Shown: in pieces, positions 18,499 through 26,153 of the stretch
How positions within the stretch are numbered: position 1 is the first letter of the stretch
Layout of the letters: the number at the start of each line of letters is the position of its first letter
NCBI RefSeq assembly: GCF_000379025.1
Contig: NZ_KB900617.1
Coordinates: forward strand, 957,905 to 1,021,904
Length of the DNA stretch: 64,000 nucleotides
Origin: Orenia marismortui DSM 5156
Lineage (GTDB): Bacteria > Bacillota > Halanaerobiia > Halobacteroidales > Halobacteroidaceae
Direction of reading: 5' to 3'
The notes under the pieces: model-generated
Told to the model about the DNA's origin: nothing
What the model saw: the letters and a program-made list of their open reading frames with translations, nothing else
Databases searched by the model: none
Program-made: the position numbers and the translations under genes

Positions 18499-18590
18499 TA
18501 ACTCCTCCTTTAGTTTGTTAGTTTATAGATAAATTAAATAATTAATTTATTTAATTATTAGAACCTTAATTAAAGAGAATCTAGCTTTAC

Positions 18591-20483
18591 TTATTTATAA
18601 AGAACCATAGCACTAATACCAGGAACCAAAACTTCAGAACTATTAATAGTCTCCAAAACTTCTACTCCAGCCTTTTGGTCTTTAACTACTACCTTCCATT
18701 CTTCTTTATCTGGTAAATCTACAGTCTTAAATTCATGATTAGGATTTAAAATTACTAAAATTTCCTCCCAATCATCACCATTTGCATGATCTATTAACCG
18801 ATACATAATTATCCCATCCCTAGTATCAATAAATTCTAAATGTTCTTTGATATCCTTAGAATTATTCATTCTAAAGGCAGGATGTTCTTTTCTAAGCTTT
18901 ATTAAACCTTTATAATATAAAAAGCTATCTAAATTTTCAGCTTTCTTTTCCCATTCAATTTGGTTAATTCTATCAGGAGCATTATAACTATTTTCAACAC
19001 CATATTTAGTACGTAATATCTCAACTCCCCCATGTAAGAAGGGAATCCCCTGAGATGTCAATACAATAGCATTACAAAAGTTATTCATTTTAATCTTACT
19101 TTCATTACTATCTACAGGATTGCTCTTCTCAATTTTATCCCATAGGGCCAAATCATCATGAGCAGAAACATAATTAATAACTTCTTCTGGGTTAGCAGCA
19201 AAAGAATTAATAGCAGCAACAATACCTTCTTTCACATAATTAATATTACTGATTTTACCAGTAGCATAACCTCTATCTTCTCCTCGAGTACTACCTTTAA
19301 TAGCATCTCTTAAATTATCATTAAATACCCCAATTCTTAAGTTCTTCTGCTCTCCTTTTCGCATTTGTTCTTCTTCAGCTAATGGAGAATAATCTGCCAT
19401 CCAGGGTTCACCATAAATTAAAATATTAGGATCAATTTTGTGAAGAGTTTGCTCAATTAACTTCATAGTATCTTTATCATGTAAGGCCATTAAGTCAAAT
19501 CTAAAGCCATCAATGTGATATTCTTCAGCCCAATATTTAACAGAATCAACAATAAATTTACGAACCATCGGATTCTCTGAAGCCACTTCATTACCACATC
19601 CTGAGCCATTAGAAAATTCTCCACCTTCTTTCAGACGATAATAAGATTTAGGAGCTAACTTCCCAAAGCTTGAAGCCAAAGTTCTATAAGTATGGTTATA
19701 AACAACATCCATAACTACTCTAATACCATTCCTATGTAATGCTAAAACCATCTCTTTAAACTCTCTAACTCTTGATAAAGGGTCTGTAGAATCGGTAGAA
19801 TAAGAACCTTCTGGAGCATTGTAGTTCATTGGATCATAGCCCCAATTATATTCTTCATCTTTACTTTCATCGACACTACCATAATCAAATACAGGTAATA
19901 AATGAAGATGAGTAATTCCTAACTCCTTCAAATGATCAATTCCCGTTCTAATCTTACTCCCTGCTAAAGTTGTTCCTTCCTCTGTAAAAGCTAAATATTT
20001 ACCTTTATATTTCATTCCTGAATTCGGAGAAATAGAAAAATCTCTAACATGCATCTCATAAATGATAGAATTCTCAGGTGTTTTTAAACTTGGTCGCTTA
20101 TCACTCTTCCAACCCTTGGGGTTTGTTTCTTCTAAATCAATTATTGCTCCTTTTAGACCATTTTGTGACACAGATCTAGCATAAGGATCTACTGCATAAT
20201 ATACTTCTTCTCCACGTTCTACTCGATAATGATAGAACTTATTCTTATGATCACCAGATAAGACTAAAGTCCAAATCCCATTATCCCCTTTATTCATCTC
20301 ATATATATTATCAGCTTCTTGGAGATCAAAAGCTTCTTTATACAGAACTAGATCTACTCGCTTAGAATTAGGTGACCAAACCGAAAACTTCGTTTCTTTA
20401 GGACTATAACAAGCTCCTAATCTGTTTTGAGTACCTTGTAATCCTTTAACTTTAATATCTGAAAGATACTTAAACTGAGCCAT
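18591..20483 (-). CDS. pulA: Type I pullulanase, intracellular
   Basis: A 630-residue GH13 debranching enzyme that cleaves alpha-1,6 links in glycogen or pullulan. Residues about 20-110 form a CBM48-type beta domain. The type I signature YNWGYDP is at 212-218. Catalytic motifs are DVVYNH (259-264), FRFD with nucleophile Asp330, the acid Glu359 in YGEP, and the third acid in SAHDD near 443. There is no signal peptide, so it should act in the cytoplasm. It probably works with the glucan phosphorylase at 21191 to degrade glycogen. Confidence 0.94.
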   Translation of the reverse strand: MAQFKYLSDIKVKGLQGTQNRLGACYSPKETKFSVWSPNSKRVDLVLYKEAFDLQEADNIYEMNKGDNGIWTLVLSGDHKNKFYHYRVERGEEVYYAVDPYARSVSQNGLKGAIIDLEETNPKGWKSDKRPSLKTPENSIIYEMHVRDFSISPNSGMKYKGKYLAFTEEGTTLAGSKIRTGIDHLKELGITHLHLLPVFDYGSVDESKDEEYNWGYDPMNYNAPEGSYSTDSTDPLSRVREFKEMVLALHRNGIRVVMDVVYNHTYRTLASSFGKLAPKSYYRLKEGGEFSNGSGCGNEVASENPMVRKFIVDSVKYWAEEYHIDGFRFDLMALHDKDTMKLIEQTLHKIDPNILIYGEPWMADYSPLAEEEQMRKGEQKNLRIGVFNDNLRDAIKGSTRGEDRGYATGKISNINYVKEGIVAAINSFAANPEEVINYVSAHDDLALWDKIEKSNPVDSNESKIKMNNFCNAIVLTSQGIPFLHGGVEILRTKYGVENSYNAPDRINQIEWEKKAENLDSFLYYKGLIKLRKEHPAFRMNNSKDIKEHLEFIDTRDGIIMYRLIDHANGDDWEEILVILNPNHEFKTVDLPDKEEWKVVVKDQKAGVEVLETINSSEVLVPGISAMVLYK

Positions 20484-20776
20484 ATCATCCCCCCTCTTTT
20501 CTAGATAGGATAATTACCATTTATCAATAAGAAAAATATAAAGTCTGATTTACAATATCTAATTCAAAAATTACTCCTTATAGTTAAAATTAGACATTAT
20601 AAAGATAAATCCTTTAATAAGCAATTTAAAACTTAGATAATACTTCAAAATTATTGGTCAACATAATATATCTATAATATAATTTTTTATAAAATATTCC
20701 TTTATCATAAATATAATACCCTTAGAAGAAACATTTTAGTTACATTCTAACTAATAATTTATTATCTTACTTAAAA
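20484..20776. other. Intergenic stretch with no feature seen
   Basis: Between the pullulanase start and the terminator of the next small gene. It is AT-rich leader DNA with a GGGGGG-type ribosome site next to the pullulanase ATG; I see no repeat, ORF or clear promoter in the rest. Confidence 0.5.
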
Positions 20777-20808
20777 AAAAAGGTTAACCATAAATGGCTA
20801 ACCTTTTT
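20777..20808 (-). terminator. Intrinsic terminator of the small zinc-ribbon gene
   Basis: A stem with arms AAAGGTTAGCCA and TGGTTAACCTTT (minus strand, one G-U pair) and flanking A/T runs lies 10 nt beyond the stop of the 52-residue gene at 20819. Confidence 0.8.
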
Positions 20809-20818
20809 GAAGATCAAA

Positions 20819-20977
20819 TTAAAATATAAAAGAAAAACCTAAGATAGAATACATTCTATCCATTAGACTTCTACCTAAATCCTTCTTCTCTTTCAAATCA
20901 CCACTACAATGCATACAATGATCTGTAACAGTATAATTCACACTACCACAATCTGGACACTTAACTTTACTTCTCAT
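20819..20977 (-). CDS. Small zinc-ribbon protein, 52 aa
   Basis: A short frame with a strong ribosome site (AAGGAGGAG 6 nt before the ATG) and its own terminator, which support its being a real gene. It has two knuckles, KCPDCG at residues 6-11 and HCMHC at 20-24, spaced for one zinc ion, and then a basic helix and hydrophobic tail (SILGFSFIF). Similar mini zinc ribbons occur widely in Firmicutes without a known function. It could bind nucleic acid or protein. Confidence 0.75.
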   Translation of the reverse strand: MRSKVKCPDCGSVNYTVTDHCMHCSGDLKEKKDLGRSLMDRMYSILGFSFIF

Positions 20978-21144
20978 ACTTTACTCCTCCTTATTAACTT
21001 ATTTTCTTATAGAGTTATATTTTTATACCCGTATTATAACACAACATACTAATATTCACAAGTAGCTTTTTGAGTTCTTTTTTTTGCCAAAAAATATAAA
21101 TATCTTACATGATATCTCTATTATATAAGGTTATTTAAAATAAA

Positions 21145-21182
21145 AAAAAGTTCAAGCAGCTTCCAAACTGCTTGAACTTTTT
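21145..21182 (-). terminator. Intrinsic terminator of glgP
   Basis: A long perfect stem (arms AAGTTCAAGCAG and CTGCTTGAACTT, small loop) with A- and T-runs on either side lies 10 nt after the stop codon. Confidence 0.92.
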
Positions 21183-21190
21183 ATCTTAAA

Positions 21191-22861
21191 TTAGTTATTT
21201 TTTGGATCATAAACCAATTCATAGTAATCATTTAACATTCTGTGAGCAGAGAATTTCTCATAAGTATCTTTATGACTTTCTTTCATCATATTTACCCACT
21301 TCTCTCTATTGTCATAGTAAGTAGGTAATACTTGATTTAATAATACATCATAAAGGTTAGTTACATCATATTCATCTAATTGAGCAAGCTTTTCATCATA
21401 GCTTCCTTCAAAGTCTTCAGCAGTCTTAGCTTCTATACCATCTGGAGAAATTGCCCAACCATTTACACCATGATTACAAGCTTCTGGCCACCATCCATCA
21501 AGTGTACTTAGGTTTAATACTCCATTCATAGCAGCCTTCATACCAGAAGTACCACTAGCTTCTTTAGGACGACGTGGGTTATTTAACCATACATCTACAC
21601 CTCTAGTTAATGCAGCACCAATAGTCATATCATAATCTTCTAAGAATACTACACTATTAGGATACTTATCAGTCATAGCGATAAGGTTAGTAACAATCTT
21701 TCTACCCATATCATCTAATGGATGTGCTTTACCAGCAAATACAATTTGTACTTTACCAGACTTTAAGTATTCTTCAATGATTTCTGGCTTACTGAAGATT
21801 AAATCACTTCTCTTGTAAGGAGCGGCACGACGAGCAAATCCAATTAATAGCTTGTCTGTATCTAACTTCACTCCATTTCTTTCTTCTACAAGATCAATTA
21901 ACTCTTGCTTAGCTGCTTGGTGAGCATCCCAAATCTTATCATTGTCATCATCAGCAAATGCACTAACAACTCCTGCGTCAGTCCAAGTTCCTCTATGAAC
22001 TCCATTAGTAATACCTACAATTGGAGCTGCACCATCTACATGGCTCCACATTTCATTAGCAGTTTGCTCATGTAAACTAGCAACAGAGTTAGCATTTCTA
22101 GATAATCTTAATCCTGCAGCTGTCATACTAAATGGTGCTCCACCGATAGCTACCATTTGTTCTACAGTTAAGTGTTGGTAAGCTCCCATATATTTTAATA
22201 AGTTATGTGGATGAACTTCATTTCCTGCTAATACAGGCGTATGTGTAGTAAATACTACATTCTTTCTAACTTCTCTTAATGCATCATCAAACCACATACT
22301 CTCATCTTCCATCTTTTCTCTTAATAACTCAACACCTGCAAATACAGGATGACTATCATTAAAGTGGTATACATCTGGCTCAATACCTAAAGCTCTAAGA
22401 GCTCTAACTCCACCAATACTTAATACCATTTCCTGAGCAATTCTGTGCTCATTGAATCCACCATAAAGTCTATCTGTAATCCACTCATCACCAGCATAAT
22501 TTTCTGGTACATCAGTATCTAACAAGTATAAGTCAGCATTGTCAAAACAGTCTACTTTCCATACTTTAGCATGTACATCTCTTTCTCTAATATTTACTTT
22601 TACTTTAACACCAGTATCTTCTAAGAAATCATATCTTTCTGTTTCAAATGGGTAAGCTTTGTAAGGCTTTCCATCCTTAATAATTTGTTCATTATAACCT
22701 TGCTTCCAAAGCATCCCAATACCAATTAGATCACGATCTTGATCATAAGCAGCTTTCATGTGATCGCCAGCTAGGATACCTAAACCTCCAGAATAAATTT
22801 TAAAATCACTTGTGATTCCATATTCCATACAGAAATATGCAACTTTTGGTTCATTAGACAT
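21191..22861 (-). CDS. glgP: Alpha-glucan phosphorylase, short type
   Basis: A 556-residue GT35 enzyme that releases glucose 1-phosphate from alpha-1,4-glucans. It is of the short archaeal/Thermotoga type (classical GlgP is about 800 aa) and starts directly with YFCMEYGI. The glycogen-binding front GGLGILAGDH is at about 27-36; the phosphate and PLP region comprises GFARRAAPYKRSDL near 340 and the PLP lysine segment GTSGMKAAMNG near 460. It has a good ribosome site (AGAGGGGG). With pullulanase at 18591 it forms a likely glycogen breakdown pair. Confidence 0.93.
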   Translation of the reverse strand: MSNEPKVAYFCMEYGITSDFKIYSGGLGILAGDHMKAAYDQDRDLIGIGMLWKQGYNEQIIKDGKPYKAYPFETERYDFLEDTGVKVKVNIRERDVHAKVWKVDCFDNADLYLLDTDVPENYAGDEWITDRLYGGFNEHRIAQEMVLSIGGVRALRALGIEPDVYHFNDSHPVFAGVELLREKMEDESMWFDDALREVRKNVVFTTHTPVLAGNEVHPHNLLKYMGAYQHLTVEQMVAIGGAPFSMTAAGLRLSRNANSVASLHEQTANEMWSHVDGAAPIVGITNGVHRGTWTDAGVVSAFADDDNDKIWDAHQAAKQELIDLVEERNGVKLDTDKLLIGFARRAAPYKRSDLIFSKPEIIEEYLKSGKVQIVFAGKAHPLDDMGRKIVTNLIAMTDKYPNSVVFLEDYDMTIGAALTRGVDVWLNNPRRPKEASGTSGMKAAMNGVLNLSTLDGWWPEACNHGVNGWAISPDGIEAKTAEDFEGSYDEKLAQLDEYDVTNLYDVLLNQVLPTYYDNREKWVNMMKESHKDTYEKFSAHRMLNDYYELVYDPKNN

Positions 22862-23093
22862 ATTAATCCCCCTCTAGGTTATTTTTATTATATAGCTAGT
22901 TAGATTTATTTAAATGCTTCAACAAAAGAAGCTTAAACCAAATAACTTTTTGTTATTTAGTTATAAATAATCTTCTATTATTATAAAGCAATTCAGAAAA
23001 ATCTATTATAATTAGACAAAAACAGATATCAAGTATAGAATTTTCTAACAATTTAAAGTTTAGAATTACTTTATAATTACAAATTACAAAAAA

Positions 23094-23129
23094 CAAATCC
23101 CCGGATTAACTTCGAAGTTAATCCGGGGA
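23094..23129 (-). terminator. Strong GC-rich terminator hairpin
   Basis: A perfect 32-nt palindrome (arms TCCCCGGATTAACTTC and its complement) at 23098-23129, far richer in GC than its surroundings, followed on the minus strand by a T-rich run. Confidence 0.85.
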
Positions 23130-23215
23130 GCTCACAAAATGTAACCTTGCCCTCAAATTTTAAATAAATCAAAGACTTTATATGTAATGTAGTACTTTTT
23201 CCTCTTACATAACAT
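23094..23215 (-). ncRNA. Candidate small RNA of unknown family
   Basis: On the minus strand a promoter (23216-23243) faces a 120-130-nt stretch that ends in a very stable palindrome (23098-23129) and a T-rich tail (ATTTGTTTTTTG). Near the 5' end ATGTAA and TTACAT (about 23183-23212) form a second stem around an A-rich loop. No ribosome site or ORF is present. It lies between the dinB 3' end and glgP, about 230 nt before glgP. I do not recognise it as 6S, SRP, tmRNA or a known riboswitch. It could be a free small RNA or a leader attenuator of glgP. The 230 nt between it and glgP hold nothing else clear. Confidence 0.5.
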
Positions 23216-23243
23216 ATTATACCACAATATTATAAAAAATCAA
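23216..23243 (-). promoter_or_regulatory. Promoter of the candidate small RNA
   Basis: On the minus strand a -10 TATAAT with extended TGG before it (23216-23221) and TTGATT (23238-23243) are 16 nt apart. The start point would fall near 23210. Confidence 0.6.
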
Positions 23244-23381
23244 ACACAAAAGTATAGTATTTTTATAAAAAGCAATAAATCCTTTTAATAATGAAAAAAA
23301 GATAATTATAACTATAAAATCAAAGATAATCAACTTAAATAATAATTCAAAGCTAATATTCAACAAATTATACTAAATAAA

Positions 23382-24425
23382 TTATAATAATTTTAATTGT
23401 TCGACATTATTTTTTACTAAATTGCTTAATGTAATTCCAATTAATCTAAGCTTTTTACTTAAATCTAATTTATTAAGAAGTTGATATCCCAAGTCATAGA
23501 TATCTTCTTCCTCATAAATATAATGATTAATACTTTTACTTCTTGATAACTCCTCAAAGTCTTCATATTTTAACTTTAATACTACAGTCTTTCCTTTTAC
23601 ATTATTCTTAATTGCTCGATCACTTACTTTTTTACTTAAATCTCTTAAATAACCTCTTAGAACTATTTTATCTTTTGTATCACGCTTAAAAGTTATCTCT
23701 TTACCAATAGATTTTGGCAAACTAGGTGGACTTACTTTTCTATTATCTACAGCATGAGCTAAATTATACACTTGATATCCTTTTTTACCTAATAATCTGA
23801 TTAAGAAATTTCTATCTCCTTTAGCAATATCTTTAATCTTATAAAAACCCATCTCTTTTAACTTATCCTCAGTCTTAGGTCCTACCCCCCATAAATAACT
23901 GACATCTAAGGGGAAGATTATATCTTTTGCCTTAAAAGGAGATATAATTTTAAATCCATTAGGTTTATTAAAATCTGAAGCTAATTTAGCCAAGAATTTA
24001 TTATAACTAACACCTACTGAAGCTGTTAACTTTAGTTTACTTTTGATCTTTCTTTTAATTTCTTTAGCAATTTTAATACTATTCTTATCATTAGCACTCA
24101 CATCTAAATAAGCTTCATCTAAAGCAAGTGGCTCTACTAAATCTGTATACTGATAAAAAATTTCTCTTATCTGTTGTGAAACCTCTTTATATTTCTGATG
24201 ATTCGGTCTAAGATAAACCCCATGTGGACATAATTGCCTCGCCTTAATAATAGGCATAGCAGAGTGTACGCCATATTTTCTTGCCTCATAAGAAGCTGTA
24301 CTTACTACCCCTCTCTTACTCTTACCTCCAATAATTACAGCTCTACCTTTTAGCTTGAAATTATCCCGCTGTTCAATAGAAGCATAAAAAGCATCCATAT
24401 CCACATGTATAATATTAAGTTCCAT
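23382..24425 (-). CDS. dinB: DNA polymerase IV (Y family)
   Basis: A 347-residue translesion polymerase. Catalytic motifs are HVDMDAFYASIEQ near residues 7-19 and the SLDEAYLDV-type motif LALDEAYLDVS near 98-108, both carrying the metal-binding acids. The palm, thumb (helix-hairpin-helix near 170-185, LWGVGPKTEDKL) and little-finger domains follow. The usual C-terminal beta-clamp peptide is replaced by VEQLKLL, which still fits a QLxLF-like clamp motif. I chose the ATG at 24425, 8 nt after GGAG; an in-frame GTG three codons upstream overlaps that site. Confidence 0.93.
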   Translation of the reverse strand: MELNIIHVDMDAFYASIEQRDNFKLKGRAVIIGGKSKRGVVSTASYEARKYGVHSAMPIIKARQLCPHGVYLRPNHQKYKEVSQQIREIFYQYTDLVEPLALDEAYLDVSANDKNSIKIAKEIKRKIKSKLKLTASVGVSYNKFLAKLASDFNKPNGFKIISPFKAKDIIFPLDVSYLWGVGPKTEDKLKEMGFYKIKDIAKGDRNFLIRLLGKKGYQVYNLAHAVDNRKVSPPSLPKSIGKEITFKRDTKDKIVLRGYLRDLSKKVSDRAIKNNVKGKTVVLKLKYEDFEELSRSKSINHYIYEEEDIYDLGYQLLNKLDLSKKLRLIGITLSNLVKNNVEQLKLL

Positions 24426-24442
24426 AATTAACACTCCAGATG

Positions 24443-24498
24443 TTCAATTTACAATGTACAGTTAAGTTCTTTAATTATAAATTGTTAATTATTAATTA
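24443..24498. repeat. Heptamer-periodic AT-rich array between dinB and plsC
   Basis: Eight consecutive 7-nt words (for example TTAATTA three times, TACAATG, TACAGTT, AAGTTCT). The array runs up to and includes the plsC stop codon. AAGTTCT occupies the same central place as in the array at 3823. Confidence 0.6.
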
Positions 24499-25206
24499 TA
24501 AATTACTTTTTATCTTTTCCCGTACAATCAAGGTTAAATCATTTCTCTGTTCTTTACTTAAGCTCTCAACATAAATTGGATCTGATAAAATCAGCTCTAC
24601 TTTATCACCTTTAATCAAACCATTATTTGCTTCCCTTAACTTATAAGAACCTTTAATTGTCACTGGTACTATTGCTACTTCTTCTCTCAAAGCTATCTTT
24701 AAACTACCTCTTTTAAAATCTCCTAATTTATTAGAGCAGCTTCTTGTCCCTTCTGGAAAGATAACTAAAGATTGACCAGCATCAAATACTTTTCCTGCAT
24801 CTTTAAATGCTCTCAAAGTCTGACGAAAGTCATTTCTTTTTATGAAAATACACTTCATATTTTTCATCCAACTACTAACAAAGGGCATATACCTTAATTC
24901 CCATTTTGCTATAAAAGCCTTTGGTTTATTAATATAACCTAATAATAAGGGAATATCAAAAGATCCTTGATGATTAGCTACAAATAATACTGGCTCTTCT
25001 GGTATCTTATCTTCTCCTTTAACTATAATCTCACTACCTGTAAAATCGACCAGACTTTTAGCCCAGTTTTTGGCTAATTGATTGGTATAATTTTTAACCC
25101 TATCATCTTCTCCTTTTAGCTCTAAAAATTTCATCTTAATTAGTGAGCCTAATAATGCAATTTGATATAACCAAAAATAAGTAAACCAACTAATTGTTTT
25201 AATCAT
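24496..25206 (-). CDS. plsC: 1-acyl-sn-glycerol-3-phosphate acyltransferase
   Basis: A 236-residue membrane-associated acyltransferase that makes phosphatidic acid. The HX4D motif is NHQGSFD near residues 78-84; FIKRND near 117 and the glycerophosphate-binding FPEGTRS near 150-156 follow. A hydrophobic N-terminal segment (about 8-25) should anchor it. The C-terminus lies in a heptamer repeat array, which supplies the last codons. Stand-alone gene. Confidence 0.92.
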   Translation of the reverse strand: MIKTISWFTYFWLYQIALLGSLIKMKFLELKGEDDRVKNYTNQLAKNWAKSLVDFTGSEIIVKGEDKIPEEPVLFVANHQGSFDIPLLLGYINKPKAFIAKWELRYMPFVSSWMKNMKCIFIKRNDFRQTLRAFKDAGKVFDAGQSLVIFPEGTRSCSNKLGDFKRGSLKIALREEVAIVPVTIKGSYKLREANNGLIKGDKVELILSDPIYVESLSKEQRNDLTLIVREKIKSNL

Positions 25207-25283
25207 ATGTTTCCCCTTCTTCCCAAATATATAATCTTAATTCTATAGATAATTATAAATTATTTGAGCTTTTAAAGCAAAAA

Positions 25284-25309
25284 TAAGTTGCCTACTTAAA
25301 GGCAACTTA
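25284..25309 (-). terminator. Intrinsic terminator of the glutaredoxin-like gene
   Basis: A 9-bp stem TAAGTTGCC/GGCAACTTA followed by ATTTTTG on the minus strand, 8 nt past the stop. Confidence 0.85.
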
Positions 25310-25316
25310 CAAATCT

Positions 25317-25550
25317 TTAACTATATTTTCCTTCTAAATATTCTATAATTTTTCTAGAATCATTAACTACAGTTCCATCACTATCTTCTATTACCGGAAC
25401 TTTAATTTGGCCTGATAATTCTTTAATCTTAGTTCTCTTTGCTTTATCCTTAGGGACTTCAACAGTCTCATAGTCCAATTCCATCTCATCTAATTTATTA
25501 CGTACCTTAATACAGAAAGGACAAGTTTGAAATTGATATAACTTAATCAT
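25317..25550 (-). CDS. Glutaredoxin-like thiol protein
   Basis: A 77-residue thioredoxin-fold protein with CPFC at residues 10-13 (start MIKLYQF), a cis-proline segment KVPVIED near 52 and a C-terminal helix region ending in EYLEGKYS. It resembles glutaredoxins or the N-terminal part of glutathione-transferase-like proteins and would reduce disulfides in the cytoplasm. The ATG at 25550 is preferred because it lies 8 nt from AGGAGG; an ATG two codons earlier is too close to that site. The physiological thiol is unknown. Confidence 0.85.
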   Translation of the reverse strand: MIKLYQFQTCPFCIKVRNKLDEMELDYETVEVPKDKAKRTKIKELSGQIKVPVIEDSDGTVVNDSRKIIEYLEGKYS

Positions 25551-25703
25551 TAACATTCCCTCCTTTAAGAATTTTATCTAGCTTATAACTATTACTATTG
25601 TTCTGGATAATAGGAATAATTCCTGCTTGGATTTAAAATTAATATCTACTTTATTATATATTATTCCAAATAAAAGTATTCTTAAAACTAAGAGGATAAA
25701 ATA

Positions 25704-25913
25704 TTATGTGAAGAAATCAAATATATTACCTAACATACTGACATCTGCTTTAAATAGTTCTGTATACTTACACTTAGTACAGGTAACAGTAGTAAATTTC
25801 TTATTCTGTATATCAAACATCTTAGATAATCCACTACCAGTAGCTGCAAACTTATCAGTCTCATAATTTCTATTACCACATTTAGGACATTGATAATTAT
25901 CTATTTCAGACAT
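25704..25913 (-). CDS. Zinc-ribbon protein (DUF2082-like)
   Basis: A 69-residue protein with YQCPKCGN at 8-15 and VTCTKCKYTE at 43-52, giving two CxxC knuckles, then a hydrophobic tail containing LGNIFDFF. It matches the pattern of the short nucleic-acid-binding-like zinc ribbon family (DUF2082 / PF09855). An AGGAGG site precedes the ATG. Function unknown. Confidence 0.85.
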   Translation of the reverse strand: MSEIDNYQCPKCGNRNYETDKFAATGSGLSKMFDIQNKKFTTVTCTKCKYTELFKADVSMLGNIFDFFT

Positions 25914-25980
25914 TATAATACCTCCTTTGCTATTATTATACTAATTATTTCTATTATTTAATAGAGTAAATAGTAATATT

Positions 25981-26110
25981 TTATAAGTGTAAAGAGAGAT
26001 TTTTGGGTGATAGGAGTTAGGTGATAGGAGTTAGTAAGGTCTTCCTACCTCCTATTTCCTAAAGACTAACTCCGAAAGTGTCGCTTTATCTTTCTATAAT
26101 CTAATCAAAA
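25981..26110. repeat. Repeat element with heptamer-periodic core
   Basis: The core at 26006-26075 reads as ten consecutive 7-nt words: GGTGATA and GGAGTTA alternate twice on the left, and complementary words such as CTTCCTA and CCTCCTA follow on the right, so the two halves can pair. The right flank AAAGTGTCGCTTTATC continuing to about 26100 is the reverse complement, with three mismatches over about 30 nt, of the left flank of the element at 35104. Confidence 0.75.
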
Positions 26111-26126
26111 TTTATATTCTGATATA

Positions 26127-26152
26127 GAAAAGGTGCCAAAAGGCACCTTTTT
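26127..26152 (-). terminator. Intrinsic terminator of the CoA-disulfide reductase fusion
   Basis: A 9-bp stem AAAGGTGCC/GGCACCTTT with an AAAA/TTTT loop and T-run, directly after the stop at 26154. Confidence 0.9.
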
Positions 26153-26153
26153 A

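Noticed and set aside
23094..23243. 6S RNA, SRP RNA or tmRNA
   Set aside because: The required elements (open-bubble hairpin with closing stem, GGAAGG-type SRP loop, tRNA-like end) are not found; left as an unassigned RNA.
25627..25866. Plus-strand ORF opposite the DUF2082-like zinc ribbon
   Set aside because: Antisense to a gene with conserved CxxC motifs and a strong ribosome site.
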